DNA from: Bactrocera neohumeralis
Taxonomy: Eukaryota > Arthropoda > Insecta > Diptera > Tephritidae
Length of the DNA: 64,000 nt
Direction: 5' to 3'
Assembly: GCF_024586455.1 (NCBI RefSeq)
Contig: NC_065921.1
Coordinates: 30,935,135-30,999,134, forward strand
Positions 55,158 through 64,000 of the stretch are shown here, piece after piece. The first letter of the stretch is position 1; each line of letters opens with the position of its first letter. Both the position numbers and the translations under genes were made by a program. The notes under the pieces are model-generated. The model saw only the letters and a program-made list of their open reading frames with translations. It was not told where the DNA came from and searched no databases.

Positions 55158-56022
55158 CAAGGTGAACAGGACTTTTTGAATCTAGCGCCCCCTGGTAGCG
55201 CCTTCTATATGTCGGTTTGTTAGAATTTGCTGTCTTTATCGATTGTCCAGTGAGAATTTCATTGCATTTCATTGATTGAAAGTAAGAGCCAACATTAAAT
55301 TTTGTTTTAAAATTGGTAAAACTTTCACCGAAACGTTTCAGTTAATGAAACAAGTTTATGGCGATGATTGCCTATTCCGTAGCAGAGTGCACGAGTGGTT
55401 TCAACGTTTTCAAAGTGGTAGTGAGAACATAAATGACGATCAACATGTGGGCCAATCAAAATCCATGATCACCGGAAATTCCACCGAAACTGTGCGTGAA
55501 TTCATCAAAAATCAGCTGAAATCATCATTGAAGTTCATGGAAATGGCATTGAACATCTCCAAAACATCGACTTTTTGCATTTTGACCAAACATTTGGGTT
55601 TACGAAAGATGTGTGCACGGTTTGTTCCGCACAAATTGACTGATTACCAAAAATTGCTCAGAATCCAACATTCGATCGACGCTTGTCACCGATTATTTGA
55701 CCAAAAATCACTTTTTAACCATTAACCACTCTCCGTATTCACCTGATATGGCACCCTGCGACTTCTTCCTTTTCGGAAAAAATGTATTTGCCCATGAAAG
55801 GAAAGCGTCATGCAGACGTAGAGGCCATTCAAAAGGCTTGCACCGCCATACTGACGGCCATACCGGCCAACGAGCTAAAACACTCGTTCGACATGCTTTT
55901 GGTCCGTGCAAAAAACTGTATTGAAGCAAAACGATACTATTTTAAATAAAATAAATTGATTTTGCCGAAAACGCCATTTGTTCTGTTTTTTTAAAGTCCT
56001 GTTTACTTTGGAAAGCACCTTG
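55158..56022 (+). mobile_element. mariner element, internally deleted (865 bp)
   Basis: The right end is the complement of CAAGGTGCTTTCCAAAGTAA with CAGGACT and a TA flank. The left end starts CAAGGTG and continues AACAGGACT: about 13 bp in the middle of the left terminal repeat are deleted. Same family as 17799-18672. Confidence 0.87.
55250..55950 (+). pseudogene. mariner transposase, both halves but without first and second catalytic blocks
   Basis: N-terminal frame 55276-55725: ANIKFCFKIGKTFTETFQLM, DCLFRSRVHEWFQRFQSG and GLRKMCARFVPHKL. The sequence then passes from SIDACH into the segment LTKNHFLTINHSPYSPDMAP with CDFFLFGK (third Asp). The GDETW block with the first Asp and the DNAP block with the second Asp are lost in the deletion. 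The C-terminus (KTLVRHAFGPCKK and onward) is frame-shifted. Confidence 0.86.
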
Positions 56023-56029
56023 TATTTCC

Positions 56030-56250
56030 TAAACTACAAGTACTTAAGCTATAACAACCAAATACTATAAAAACTTCTACCGAGGTTGTGAAAATGGATG
56101 AAATCGGATATGAATCACGCTCATTCTCTCGATATAACGGTACTGTTGAAAACTACTAAGATAAATCAATATCTAAATACGCCAGTCATTAAATTTTACC
56201 TCCGAGATGGTATGACAGGGATGGAGCCGGCCGGACAGACAGACAGTTAA
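56030..56250 (+). repeat. internal fragment of DINE-like repeat family A
   Basis: Aligns with 31100-31300: TACCGAGGTTGTGAAAATGG, ATGAAATCGG, and ACGGTACTGTTGAAAACTAC. It ends in a GGACAGACAGACAG tract followed by TTAACCGGATTTCAACTAG. Confidence 0.65.
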
Positions 56251-56289
56251 CCGGATTTCAACTAGTCTCTTCATTTTGATTATTTATAT

Positions 56290-56545
56290 AAATAAAATAA
56301 ATAAAAATAAACACTTTTTTTGTTTTAACACAAATGGTTTATTTCAAATGGAAATGGCCTCTTTTCCGTGAATACCAGCTTAATACTAACTATATTTTAG
56401 CCTAAAAATCAGCAAACTACACTCCCTGAAGCCATCGGCTGCTAGCTGCACTGCAGTTTCCTGCTTTTACCGGCGTAAGAATAGTGACTCCGGCCACGCA
56501 CAACTTTTGCCGTAACATTGAACTTAAACAATATTATGATAACTC
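56290..56545 (-). repeat. likely 3' LTR piece of the errantivirus-like element
   Basis: Just after env on the minus strand lies a polypurine tract (AGGAGGGGAGGAG, 56554-56542) followed by AGTTATCATAATATTG. Errantivirus LTRs commonly begin AGTTA after such a tract. An AATAAA signal occurs toward 56310. The outer LTR border is not defined, and the 5' LTR is missing because the element is cut at 59.9 kb. Confidence 0.55.
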
Positions 56546-57960
56546 CTCCCCTCCTAAGTGGGGTACGTCCGCGGACCCTCTTGTTGGCGGCTGAGTGATG
56601 TTTTGCACTACTCTTGCTATTGCTGCAGCCAGCCTTCTCCGTTTTCTAGCGGAGGTTATTACGATCAGAGACCCGGCAATGACAGTTAATGATATTAGGG
56701 TCAATGATGTTGTTGCCCATCCTGTCTTGTAACCATTGGTTAAATGGTCCATTAGTTGGTGATATTCTAGAGTGCGGTGTCGTAAATACGTAAGGTAAAC
56801 TCATTATATCGTCGTGCCCGGTTATGTTTATTTGAGTGGCCCAAGGAAGTCCGGCTACTCTTATTGCGATGTCGTTGCGATTTGGGTAGATCGTTCCATT
56901 AACGTTAGCTTCACCCGAAAATGTTACTAGGTAGGTACCTCTTTTTAGTGAAACAGTAGCTGTCATGTGTTGCTGTTGCGGTGTGATCGTTTATAATAAC
57001 CAGGCCATCATCAATATCTTGAACAGGATCTAGTTGGCCAAATGTTGTTCTGCATTTTGCTGTAACGCTGGCGACCAACTGTTGAGCGCACGTCGTAGTA
57101 TTTAGTTGCCTGCAAAATTTTATAGTTGTCCAGAAGTAGATGTCTTTGCCGTTATTTCGAAGAGATAGCATTTTGTTGTTATGTGCTACAGGTAGAACAG
57201 TTTTCCTAATACAGATAAGTTCAGGTCAAGGAAACTTAACTAGGAAGTGGAAACGGTTATTGTCATGAAGTTATTTAAACTTTAGAAAGTAATAACAAAT
57301 CAGTTACGGTGACCTTGTTGAGTGACTCGATCTTCAAAATTGAATCTATTTCGTTATCAAAAATAATCGGGTTTAATAATCCTAGTTGTGCCAGTCCGAT
57401 TGATAAAATTATATTATCTAAATCATTGATAATGCCCCATTTCTGGCCCAGAGAATGCCATTAAGGTGCCCGGTATCTATTTCTTTTATTTTTGTTGTAT
57501 GCAAAATTTTATTTACTGTATTTTTAACTCGTCAACTTTCTCTTGTAATTGGGAATTGTTACTATTGTTATTTTCCTTAAGTTTATCATGTTCTATCATT
57601 ACCTTTTGAAAGTCGTCAAAGTAGGGCGTACCTGCTACTACCTTGAGGACAGTTCCTAAGATGTTCAAGCTTCGTTGATGTCTTGTTGGTCCAGTTACTG
57701 TTCAGAGGAGCTTGCCAATTCGTTCGAGGTCGGCCACCATCAATTTTGTGATGTAACTGTGTAGGTAAATTTGCAGAACAAAGCGGGTTTCCCGCGTAAA
57801 TTCGTTGGCCGTGAGATTTGTTGTGTGCCTAATGTAACCGTATGAGTCCCATAGGACCATGTCACCATCCGTAATCGGTAAATAGTCCGAGTGAGAGTAG
57901 TCCACAATTTGCCGTTGGTAAGTTTCGAAGCCAAAGAGAGCGCAAGGATTGGCAGTCTAG
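56534..57960 (-). pseudogene. errantivirus-type env remnant
   Basis: Open minus-strand frames at 57905-57702, 57171-56911, 56966-56646 and 56752-56534 follow in order after integrase, the position of env in insect errantiviruses (gypsy, ZAM, Ceratitis yoyo). The last frame contains a hydrophobic membrane segment near 56700-56650 followed by a basic stretch (KRRR), as in the C-terminal tail of such proteins. A long stretch between 57200 and 57690 carries several frame changes and stops, so the protein is broken in at least three places. Family placement is by order and topology. Confidence 0.72.
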
Positions 57961-58003
57961 ATAAAGAAAGGCGGGTAGAGATGAGGAGAGAACTTAATAG
58001 TTA

Positions 58004-59900
58004 TTAGCTTAAAGGAGTGAGTTTATTTTTTAGGTGTTTATATGACTTGATGAGAACTGTTTCGCCCACACCGAATATTCTTTCTGCCCGTTTCTTGTTA
58101 TGAATTCTTCGTGTTGCCTCTTGGGCTTTTTCCAGGTTATTTTTTGCCTGCTCGGTTTTTTCTACCTGCGAATGGAAGACATCCACTGGTTTCTCGCCTT
58201 TTACTAAGTGAATGCCCTTATTGTATTCGATTGTTGCGAGTAAAATGGGGTCCGTTGTGTCCTCAATCCCCTTTTCCAATTTTAGGCATCTAGCGACTTC
58301 TCCAAAGGTACTGTGAACTCTCTCCACCTTCCCATTAGAGGTACTGTGAAGGGGAGAAGCATTTACGATGTCAATGCTGAAAAAGTCTAGAGACTTAGAC
58401 AAGCTCTTATCGTGTTTGAATTAAGCGATTTCTCATTATCGCAGTATATGGTTCTGGTTCCAGTTGCAAAATGCGTGGTTTAATGTCGATTATGGTTCTG
58501 GAAGGGATTGGTTGCACAACCGCAAATTTAGATAGTTTGTCTACGCAGGTAAGAAAGAATGTAAAATTTGTGGAGAAGATGTCGATGTGAAGAGTTTCCC
58601 CGGGAAAAGTTGGAATGGGAGCTTCCCTATAGGATGTTTAACTGGGTGTCTTACGTATTTGGCTTTTGCGCAGATTTTGCAATTTACTGCCAATTCCCTG
58701 GCCTTCTTCTCCATTCTAGGGAAAAAATAGTCTTGCAGTATTTGCTTAACGTTTTTCTAAGAAGCACGGTGAGCTCTGTTATTCTCCTGTGCGAACATTT
58801 CCATTTGTTCGTTAGGGTCAAAAAAGTCTTTAACAAATTTATTTGTGTGACGGAATATAGTGTTGGGAATGTGGTTATTAGCCAATGCTAGATCTGTACT
58901 AGCAGAGGTAGCTCGCAATGAATACCATTAACTGCGTCAGATTTATTAGTTCTGGCAGCATTTTGAACAAAGTCACATTATCAGTATATGTAAGGAAGTG
59001 ATGTAATTTGTTTTCGAAAAGCACAAATGTTTTCTTCGACGGATGATTGCCTGATTCCAGAATTTACCGGTTTAGAGACTGTTTCTATGGTGTAGGTAAG
59101 TGATTGCTCACTATGAATAGTGGCCGTATCTGACTCGGGTTCAGGATCTAAAGAATTTCTAAAATGGCGTGATAGAGTATCGGCTACCAAATAATCTTTT
59201 CCCGGCTTATAGTGAAGTTTTGCGTTATATCCTTCTATGAAAGCTTTCCACCTTTTTATTTTCGGGTTCGGGTTGCGATCTGACACCGCAAAGGTAAGGT
59301 GTTGATGGTCGGTGTAAATGTTTAATTATATAAATAATGCATAAGGCTTTTGAGGGCGCACACAATGGCTAGAAGCCCCCCTAATTAGTGGCGAAATGCT
59401 CTTCTTTTTTATCGAGTGTTCTCGAAATCATTGTGATTGGTCTTCCTTCTTAAAAAGCACCATTCCAAGGGCGTGTGAAGAAGCATCGGTGGTCAGGTCG
59501 AACGCGTTCTTTTGATCTTGGTCGAATGAGATTTTTATTTCTTTTGATTGGGAGGCGGATATTCGCCTCTAAGGATATTGGTTAGAGGTTTTGCAATTTT
59601 AGCGTAGTCGGGAAAAAAACACCTATAATATCCTGTCATTCCTAGAAATGACCGAACACCCCTTAGAGTTGTTGGTTGCGGGAAGCTTCTGATTGCTTAA
59701 ATTTTTTGTGGACAAGTTTTTATCCCCCCATTTGATATCTGAAAACCAAGGTATTCGAGTTCTGTTTTGAAAAATTTTGATTTTAACACAGAAACTCTCA
59801 TATTTGCTTCCAACAAGCTTCTTAAAACGGCTTCCACATGCTCTAAATGGTCGTCTTGGGTTTCGGAAAAAATTATCACATCATCAACATATGATATTTA
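58004..59900 (-). pseudogene. errantivirus-type pol remnant (reverse transcriptase to integrase)
   Basis: Starts inside reverse transcriptase at about 59900 (YVDDVIIFSE, then LEYLGFQISNGGIKT, 59879-59697). RNase H tail at 59286-58981 (IEGYNAKLHYKPGKDYLVAD, TLSRHF). Integrase: CKICAKAKY zinc-binding residues (about 58690), VDKLSKFA (58540), and SPLHSTSNGKVERVHSTFGE with catalytic Glu (58360), ending near 58004. Gag, protease and the reverse-transcriptase start are lost to the right, where the RTE leader begins. Confidence 0.82.
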
Positions 59901-59926
59901 GTGATTCACCTTTGTTTTTTATTGGA

Positions 59927-60207
59927 TGGAGTCAGGTGTAGAAGTGGAGGATGGAGTCATGTGTAGAAGTTCACGCACGTGAGGAAAGTTCTCTGATAAC
60001 CATTCACTTGGGAGTGGCCAGAAACGATTCTTTTACATTTGGCTCAAGCAGCTCACGACTTCCGGTCTTTGACCAAGTATCCTCTGGCTAACCTAAGAAC
60101 ATCCGTTCGAAGGCGAGCTAAAGTGAAAAGGCGAAACATCCCCTACAAAGGGTTGTGCGCTGGGTTTGGGACCCGCCACGTAAAAAAACTCAACCAATGA
60201 AAAATTA
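59927..60207 (+). repeat. RTE-like retrotransposon 5' leader
   Basis: GGATGGAGTCAGGTGTAGAA is followed by a near-copy, GGATGGAGTCATGTGTAGAA, 25 bp on, then CGAGCTAAAGTGAAAAGGCG and TGTGCGCTGGGTTTGGGACC. The same leader is found detached at 8136-8285, 19039-19105 and 35170-35275. It abuts the broken errantivirus pol on its left. Confidence 0.82.
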
Positions 60208-61355
60208 CCACCAGCCCCGGAAGAGAAACCCCCCTTTGATGACGACCACGGCAAACGAAATAAGGACGACGATATAAGGGCAAGCATTAATTGGGAAGGT
60301 GGCGCTGCCCAGCTGGTTGATGTCCTCGTGAAAATAAAGGCTGACATCACCGCCGTCCAAGAAATGCGTTAGACGGAACAAGGACAGAGACGAATAGGTC
60401 CTTGTGGCATTTACTATAGTGGCCATATAAAGGAGTGTAAGTTTGGTGTGGGATTCGTGGTGGAGAGAGACTCCGTCGCTGAGTACTATCATTCACTCCG
60501 GTGAATGAACGTCTAGCCTCTATGCGCATCAAAGGGAGGTTCTTCAACATTTCGTTGATTTTCGCCCACCCCCCGACGGAAGAGAAGGACGATTTGACCA
60601 AAGATGTCTTCTATGAACGCTTGGAACGCACATACGAGAGCTGCCTCCGCCACGATGTCAAAATCGTGCTTGGCGACTTTAACGCCAGGGTGGGCACGAA
60701 AGGTATCTTTGGCGCAAAAGTCGGTAAATTCAGTCTCAACAACGAAACATCCCCAAATGGGTTGAGGCTGATCGACTTCAACGGGGCCCGAAATAAGGTT
60801 ATCTGTAGTTCTAGATTTCAGCATAAGAGAATCCATCAATGTACGTGGCTGTTTCTGGATCGAAACACCACCACCCATATCAATCATGTTGTGATAGACG
60901 GAAGACACGTCACCATTGTTTCAGACGTGCGTACGCTCCGAGGTCCTAACATTGACTCGGACCACTATCTTGTTGCAGCCAAGATACGCACCCGCCTCTG
61001 TGCAGCAAAAAACGCACGTCAACAAACACAAGGAAGGTTCGACGTCGAGAACCTGCAATCACAACAGATAGCCGAACGATTTTCTACTCGACTTGCACTC
61101 CTGCTCTCTGAGAGCACTCGTCAACAACTCGGTATAAGGGAATTGTGGGACGGCATTTCAAACTCTTTACGTACAGCTGCTACCGAAACCATTGATTTTC
61201 GGAAAATGCAAAATGGCAGCAGGTACGACGAGGAGTGTCGTGTCGCAGCGGAGAGAAAGCAAACTACCTACCTCGCAACGTTACAATCGACCACAACGCG
61301 TGGGAGATGGGATAGATACCCAGAATTGAAGCGGGAACCGAGACGCATTTGTTGA
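60208..61355 (+). pseudogene. RTE-like endonuclease domain (craniofacial-development-protein-2-like)
   Basis: Start-proximal frame: KADITAVQEMR (catalytic Glu), then a stop at about 60370. The main frame 60501-61355 has HPPTEEKDDLTKDVFYERLE, IVLGDFNARVGTKGIFG (catalytic Asp-Asn), THINHVVIDGRHVTIVSDVR and GPNIDSDHYLVAAKIRTRL (catalytic SDH), then the linker to reverse transcriptase (RQQLGIRELWDGISNSLRTA). This is an apurinic-type endonuclease as in RTE-like elements. The frame ends where the tandemly duplicated unit begins (61322). Confidence 0.86.
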
Positions 61356-62178
61356 CAGAGAGAAAAAAGAGAGAGACCGAAATGCGTGAGTATGAACAGC
61401 TTGACAAGTTGGCCGACAGGGGTAATGCTCAAAAATTTTACGAAAAAATGCGGCGGCTTACAGAAAGTTTCAAAACCGGAGCATACTCTTGTAGAACCCC
61501 CAAAGGTGATCTAGTCACCGATGCCCAGAGCATACTTAAATTATGGAGGGAACACTTCTCCAGCCTGCTGAATGGCAGTGAACGTACAACACCAGGAGAA
61601 GGCGAACCCAATTCCCCAATCGATGACGATGCAGCAGACGTTCCATTCCCCGACCATGAAGAAGTTAGAATAGCAATTACCCGCCTGAAGAACAACAAAG
61701 CGGCGGGGGCCGATTGATTACCGGCCGAGCTATTCAACACAGAGGCAAGAACTGATAAGGAGCATGCATCAGCTTCTTTGTAAAATATGGTCGGACGAAA
61801 GCATGCCCAACGATTGGAATTTAAGTGTGCTCTGCCCAATCCACAAAAAGGAGACCCCATAATCTGCGCCAACTACCATGGATAAACCTCCTCAACATCG
61901 CATATGAAGTTCTATCGAGCGCTTTGTGGAAAAGATTACAGCCCACCGTCAACAAACTGATTGGACCTTATCAGTGTAGCTTTAGACCCGGGAAATCAAC
62001 AACCGACCAGATATTCACCATGCGTCAAATCTTGGAAAAAACCCGTCAAAGGAGAATCGATACACACCACCTCTTCGTTGATTTCAAAGCTGCTTCGACA
62101 GCACGAAAAGGAGCCGCGATGTCTGAATTTGGTATCCCCGCAAAACTAATACGGCTGTGTAAACTGACGTTGAGCAAC
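61349..62178 (+). pseudogene. RTE-like linker and reverse transcriptase, first copy
   Basis: Frame 61349-61717: EYEQLDKLADRGNAQKFYEK, SILKLWREHFSSLLNGSE and RIAITRLKNNKAAGAD, then a TGA stop in place of the usual Gly. It goes on as LPAELF. Later pieces (61825-62100): LNIAYEVLSSALWKRLQPTV, YQCSFRPGKSTTDQIFTMRQ, THHLFVDFKAA, with single-base deletions relative to the second copy at four places. At GTTGAGCAAC (62178) it breaks off into non-RTE DNA. Confidence 0.86.
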
Positions 62179-62294
62179 TGTCAAAATTACTTGAAGAAAT
62201 TATGTATTTTTTCTCTTGAGCAATTACTTGAGAGCTGGATACGAACCTTAACGCTCAGCTCTGTTTACGCGCTATTGTTAAAATTTCTCCTGAG

Positions 62295-62820
62295 TTAAGT
62301 GCTGAACACATTGAGCGCGGCACGACATGGCAGCACGACAGTGAACTGTAAATGCCGTCGTGAATCTGTCTACATGAACATTTGTAAGAAGGCAGCGACA
62401 TAACAATGGCCGGGATGTAGACAAGACAACACAGCTGTCCATTTTGCATGTACACGATTTCGTTGTGGCCTTACCATAACTTTCTTTTCAATGAAATTTT
62501 CGTATTTTGTTCAAAGTGATGTTTTTTATGCAAAAAATAAGAAAATAGGTAAATTTATTTGTTTCGAATTATCTATTGTTATTACAAATGATATAATAAA
62601 GCTATTACATAGTAGTGGCATCACCACTCTACCTCATCTCTCTACTGTCGTCCTACTGTCGTTGGCAAATATAAAAATATGTTGAAATTAGCGAAAGCGA
62701 CAACTGTCGGCCTGCAGTCGTGTAGTCTTGCAGCTGTCAAAACAACTGTATCCTTAAGAATGTGTGTATTTTAATATCTGTCGTTTGCAGTCCATCGCGC
62801 TCAATGTGTTTAGCACTTTA
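62295..62820. mobile_element. MITE with GTGCTGAACACATTGAGCG ends
   Basis: TAAGTGCTGAACACATTGAG at the left pairs with CTCAATGTGTTTAGCACTTA at the right. Inner CTGTCGT/ACGACAG words recur near both ends. No coding. Its left end occurs again at 63907 in the second tandem copy. Confidence 0.82.
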
Positions 62821-62929
62821 GCCGTTGTGAAACACGCTCAACGCATTTTCTTAGCTTTTGACAATTCACACGGTTGTCCGTAGTTGGATCTTCTCTATAA
62901 TTTACGTTCTCTGTAATTTTTCCTATTGA

Positions 62930-64000
62930 AGAATTGAAGCGGGAACCGAGACGCATTTGTTGACAGAGAGAAAAAAGAGAGAGACCGAAATGCGTGAGTA
63001 TGAACAGCTTGACAAGTTGGCCGACAGGGGTAATGCTCAAAAATTTTACGAAAAAATGCGGCGGCTTACAGAAAGTTTCAAAACCGGAGCATACTCTTGT
63101 AGAACCCCCCAAGGTGATCTAGTCACCTGTGCCCAGAGCATACTTAAATTATGGAGGGAACACTTCTCCAGCCTGCTGAATGGCAGTGAACGTACAACAC
63201 CAGGAGAAGGCGAACCCGATTCCCCAATCGATGACGATGGAGCAGACGTTTCATTGCCCGACCATGAAGAAGTTCGAATAGCAATTACCCGCCTGAAGAA
63301 CAACAAAGCGGCGGGGGCCGATTGATTACCGGCCGAGCTATTCAGCACAGAGGCAACGAACTGATAAGGAGCATGCATCAGCTTCTTTGTAAAATATGGT
63401 CGGACGAAAGCATGCCCAACGATTGGAATTTAAGTGTGCTCTGCCCAATCCACAAAAAGGGAGACCCCATAATCTGCGCCAATTACCATGTGATAAACCT
63501 CCTCAACATCGCATATGAAGTTCTATCGAGCGCTTTGTGGAAAAGATTACAGCCCACCGTCAACAAACTGATTGGACCTTATCAGTGTAGCTTTAGACCC
63601 GGGAAATCAACAACCGACCAGATATTCACCATGCGCCAAATCTTGGAAAAGACCCGTCAAAGGAGAATCGGTACACATCACCTCTTCGTTGATTTCAAAG
63701 CTGCTTTCGACAGCACGAAAAGGAGCCGCGATGTCTGAATTTGGTATCCCCGCAAAACTAATACGGCTGTGTAAACTGACGTTGAGCAACTGTCAAAATT
63801 ACTTGAAGAAATTATGTATTTTTTCTCTTGAGCAATTACTTGAGAGCTGGATACGAACCTTAACGCTCAGCTCTGTTTACGCGCTATTGTTAAAATTTCT
63901 CCTGAGTTAAGTGCTGAACACATTGAGCGCGGCACGACATGGCAGCACGACAGTGAACTGTAAATGCCGTCGTGAATCTGTCTACATGAACATTTGTAAG
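62930..64000 (+). repeat. tandem duplication unit, copy 2 (cut by window end)
   Basis: Matches 61322-62388. The offset is 1,608 at the left and 1,612 at the right because of the four extra bases here. It is roughly 98 percent identical by eye in the reverse-transcriptase part; differences are few in the MITE part. Confidence 0.92.
62957..63790 (+). pseudogene. RTE-like linker and reverse transcriptase, second copy
   Basis: Same order of blocks as 61349-62178. It shares the AAGAD-stop-LPAELF nonsense codon (63323-63325) but keeps the frame after it: LLCKIWSDESMPNDWNLSVL, CPIHKKGDPIICANY, YQCSFRPGKSTTDQIFTMRQ and FVDFKAAFDSTKRS are one frame from 63322 to 63738. The usual RGISLLN is changed to HVINLLN. 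It also breaks at GTTGAGCAAC into the same spacer. No palm YADD is present. Confidence 0.87.

Larger units (their letters stand above)
61322..62929 (+). repeat. tandem duplication unit, copy 1 (1,608 bp)
   Basis: The whole segment, from AGAATTGAAGCGGGAACCGA to TTTTTCCTATTGA, is followed directly by a second copy starting at 62930. It comprises the RTE linker/reverse transcriptase, a 116-bp spacer, a 526-bp MITE and about 110 bp more. The copies differ by scattered substitutions and by four single-base deletions, all in this copy. Confidence 0.92.

Noticed and set aside
60093..60602. Minus-strand frames overlapping the RTE endonuclease
   Set aside because: They are antisense to clearly recognisable endonuclease blocks on the plus strand.
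61438..61872. 144-codon minus-strand frame, repeated at 63046-63378
   Set aside because: Antisense of the RTE linker/reverse transcriptase; it recurs only because the unit is tandemly duplicated.
61322..64000. Direct repeats considered as a CRISPR-like or satellite array
   Set aside because: Only two long units with coding content and no spacers; this is a segmental tandem duplication in a eukaryotic genome.
1..64000. tRNA, rRNA or snRNA genes
   Set aside because: I looked for cloverleaf-like and conserved box sequences by eye and found none convincing; a covariance-model scan would be decisive.

Overview
This window looks like repeat-dense dipteran DNA, most likely from a tephritid fruit fly. 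It is AT-rich, has no bacterial gene organisation, and is packed with decayed Tc1/mariner, rosa-type (DD41D) mariner, pogo-like, jockey, R1-like, RTE-like and Ty3/Gypsy elements and many MITEs. No intact autonomous element is present: every transposase or polymerase reading frame I could follow carries stops, frameshifts or internal deletions. The species call is inference from element types and base composition.

The one host gene I can support lies on the minus strand. Five exons (32513-32721, 32316-32447, 22005-22175, 21780-21945, 5271-5363) each have AG/GT splice borders, and all four junctions are phase-compatible. Together they give 257 continuous codons: an SH3 domain followed directly by the first part of a Dbl-homology RhoGEF domain. 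SH3-DH order suggests Unc-89/obscurin. The first coding exon and the rest of the DH domain and the PH domain are not visible. Two introns, about 9.9-10.1 kb (22176-32315) and 16.4 kb (5364-21779), hold most of the transposons.

Layout. 1-5 kb: two Tc1-like elements and a mariner; the second Tc1 has a MITE inside it. 5-22 kb: the large intron, with Helentron/DINE-like repeats, RTE fragments, a minus-strand jockey-like wreck at 12.3-14.8 kb and three mariner-derived elements. 22-32 kb: a MITE nested in a MITE, a possible P-like transposase remnant, a pogo/Tigger-like transposase, a TTAA-flanked foldback MITE and a gypsy fragment. 33-43 kb: jockey gag, a GC-rich minisatellite beside an RTE 5' end, a foldback element, a second DINE-like family, then a jockey element interrupted by a rosa mariner and by a younger jockey, then a hAT MITE. 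43.8-47.9 kb: a minus-strand Gypsy element split by an RTE insertion with a 12-bp target duplication. 48-56 kb: a second rosa-like remnant, sparse AT-rich DNA, R1-like and jockey fragments, and a mariner. 56.3-59.9 kb: an errantivirus-like Gypsy element with pol and env remnants. 59.9-64 kb: an RTE element whose 3' half, joined to a MITE, is repeated in tandem with a 1,608-bp period and runs off the window edge.

The most informative structures are the nested insertions (which give relative ages), the chimeric and microhomology-joined RTE derivatives, the tandem duplication with a shared stop codon, and the host exons hidden in the repeats. Coordinates of repeat borders without a clear terminal repeat are approximate.
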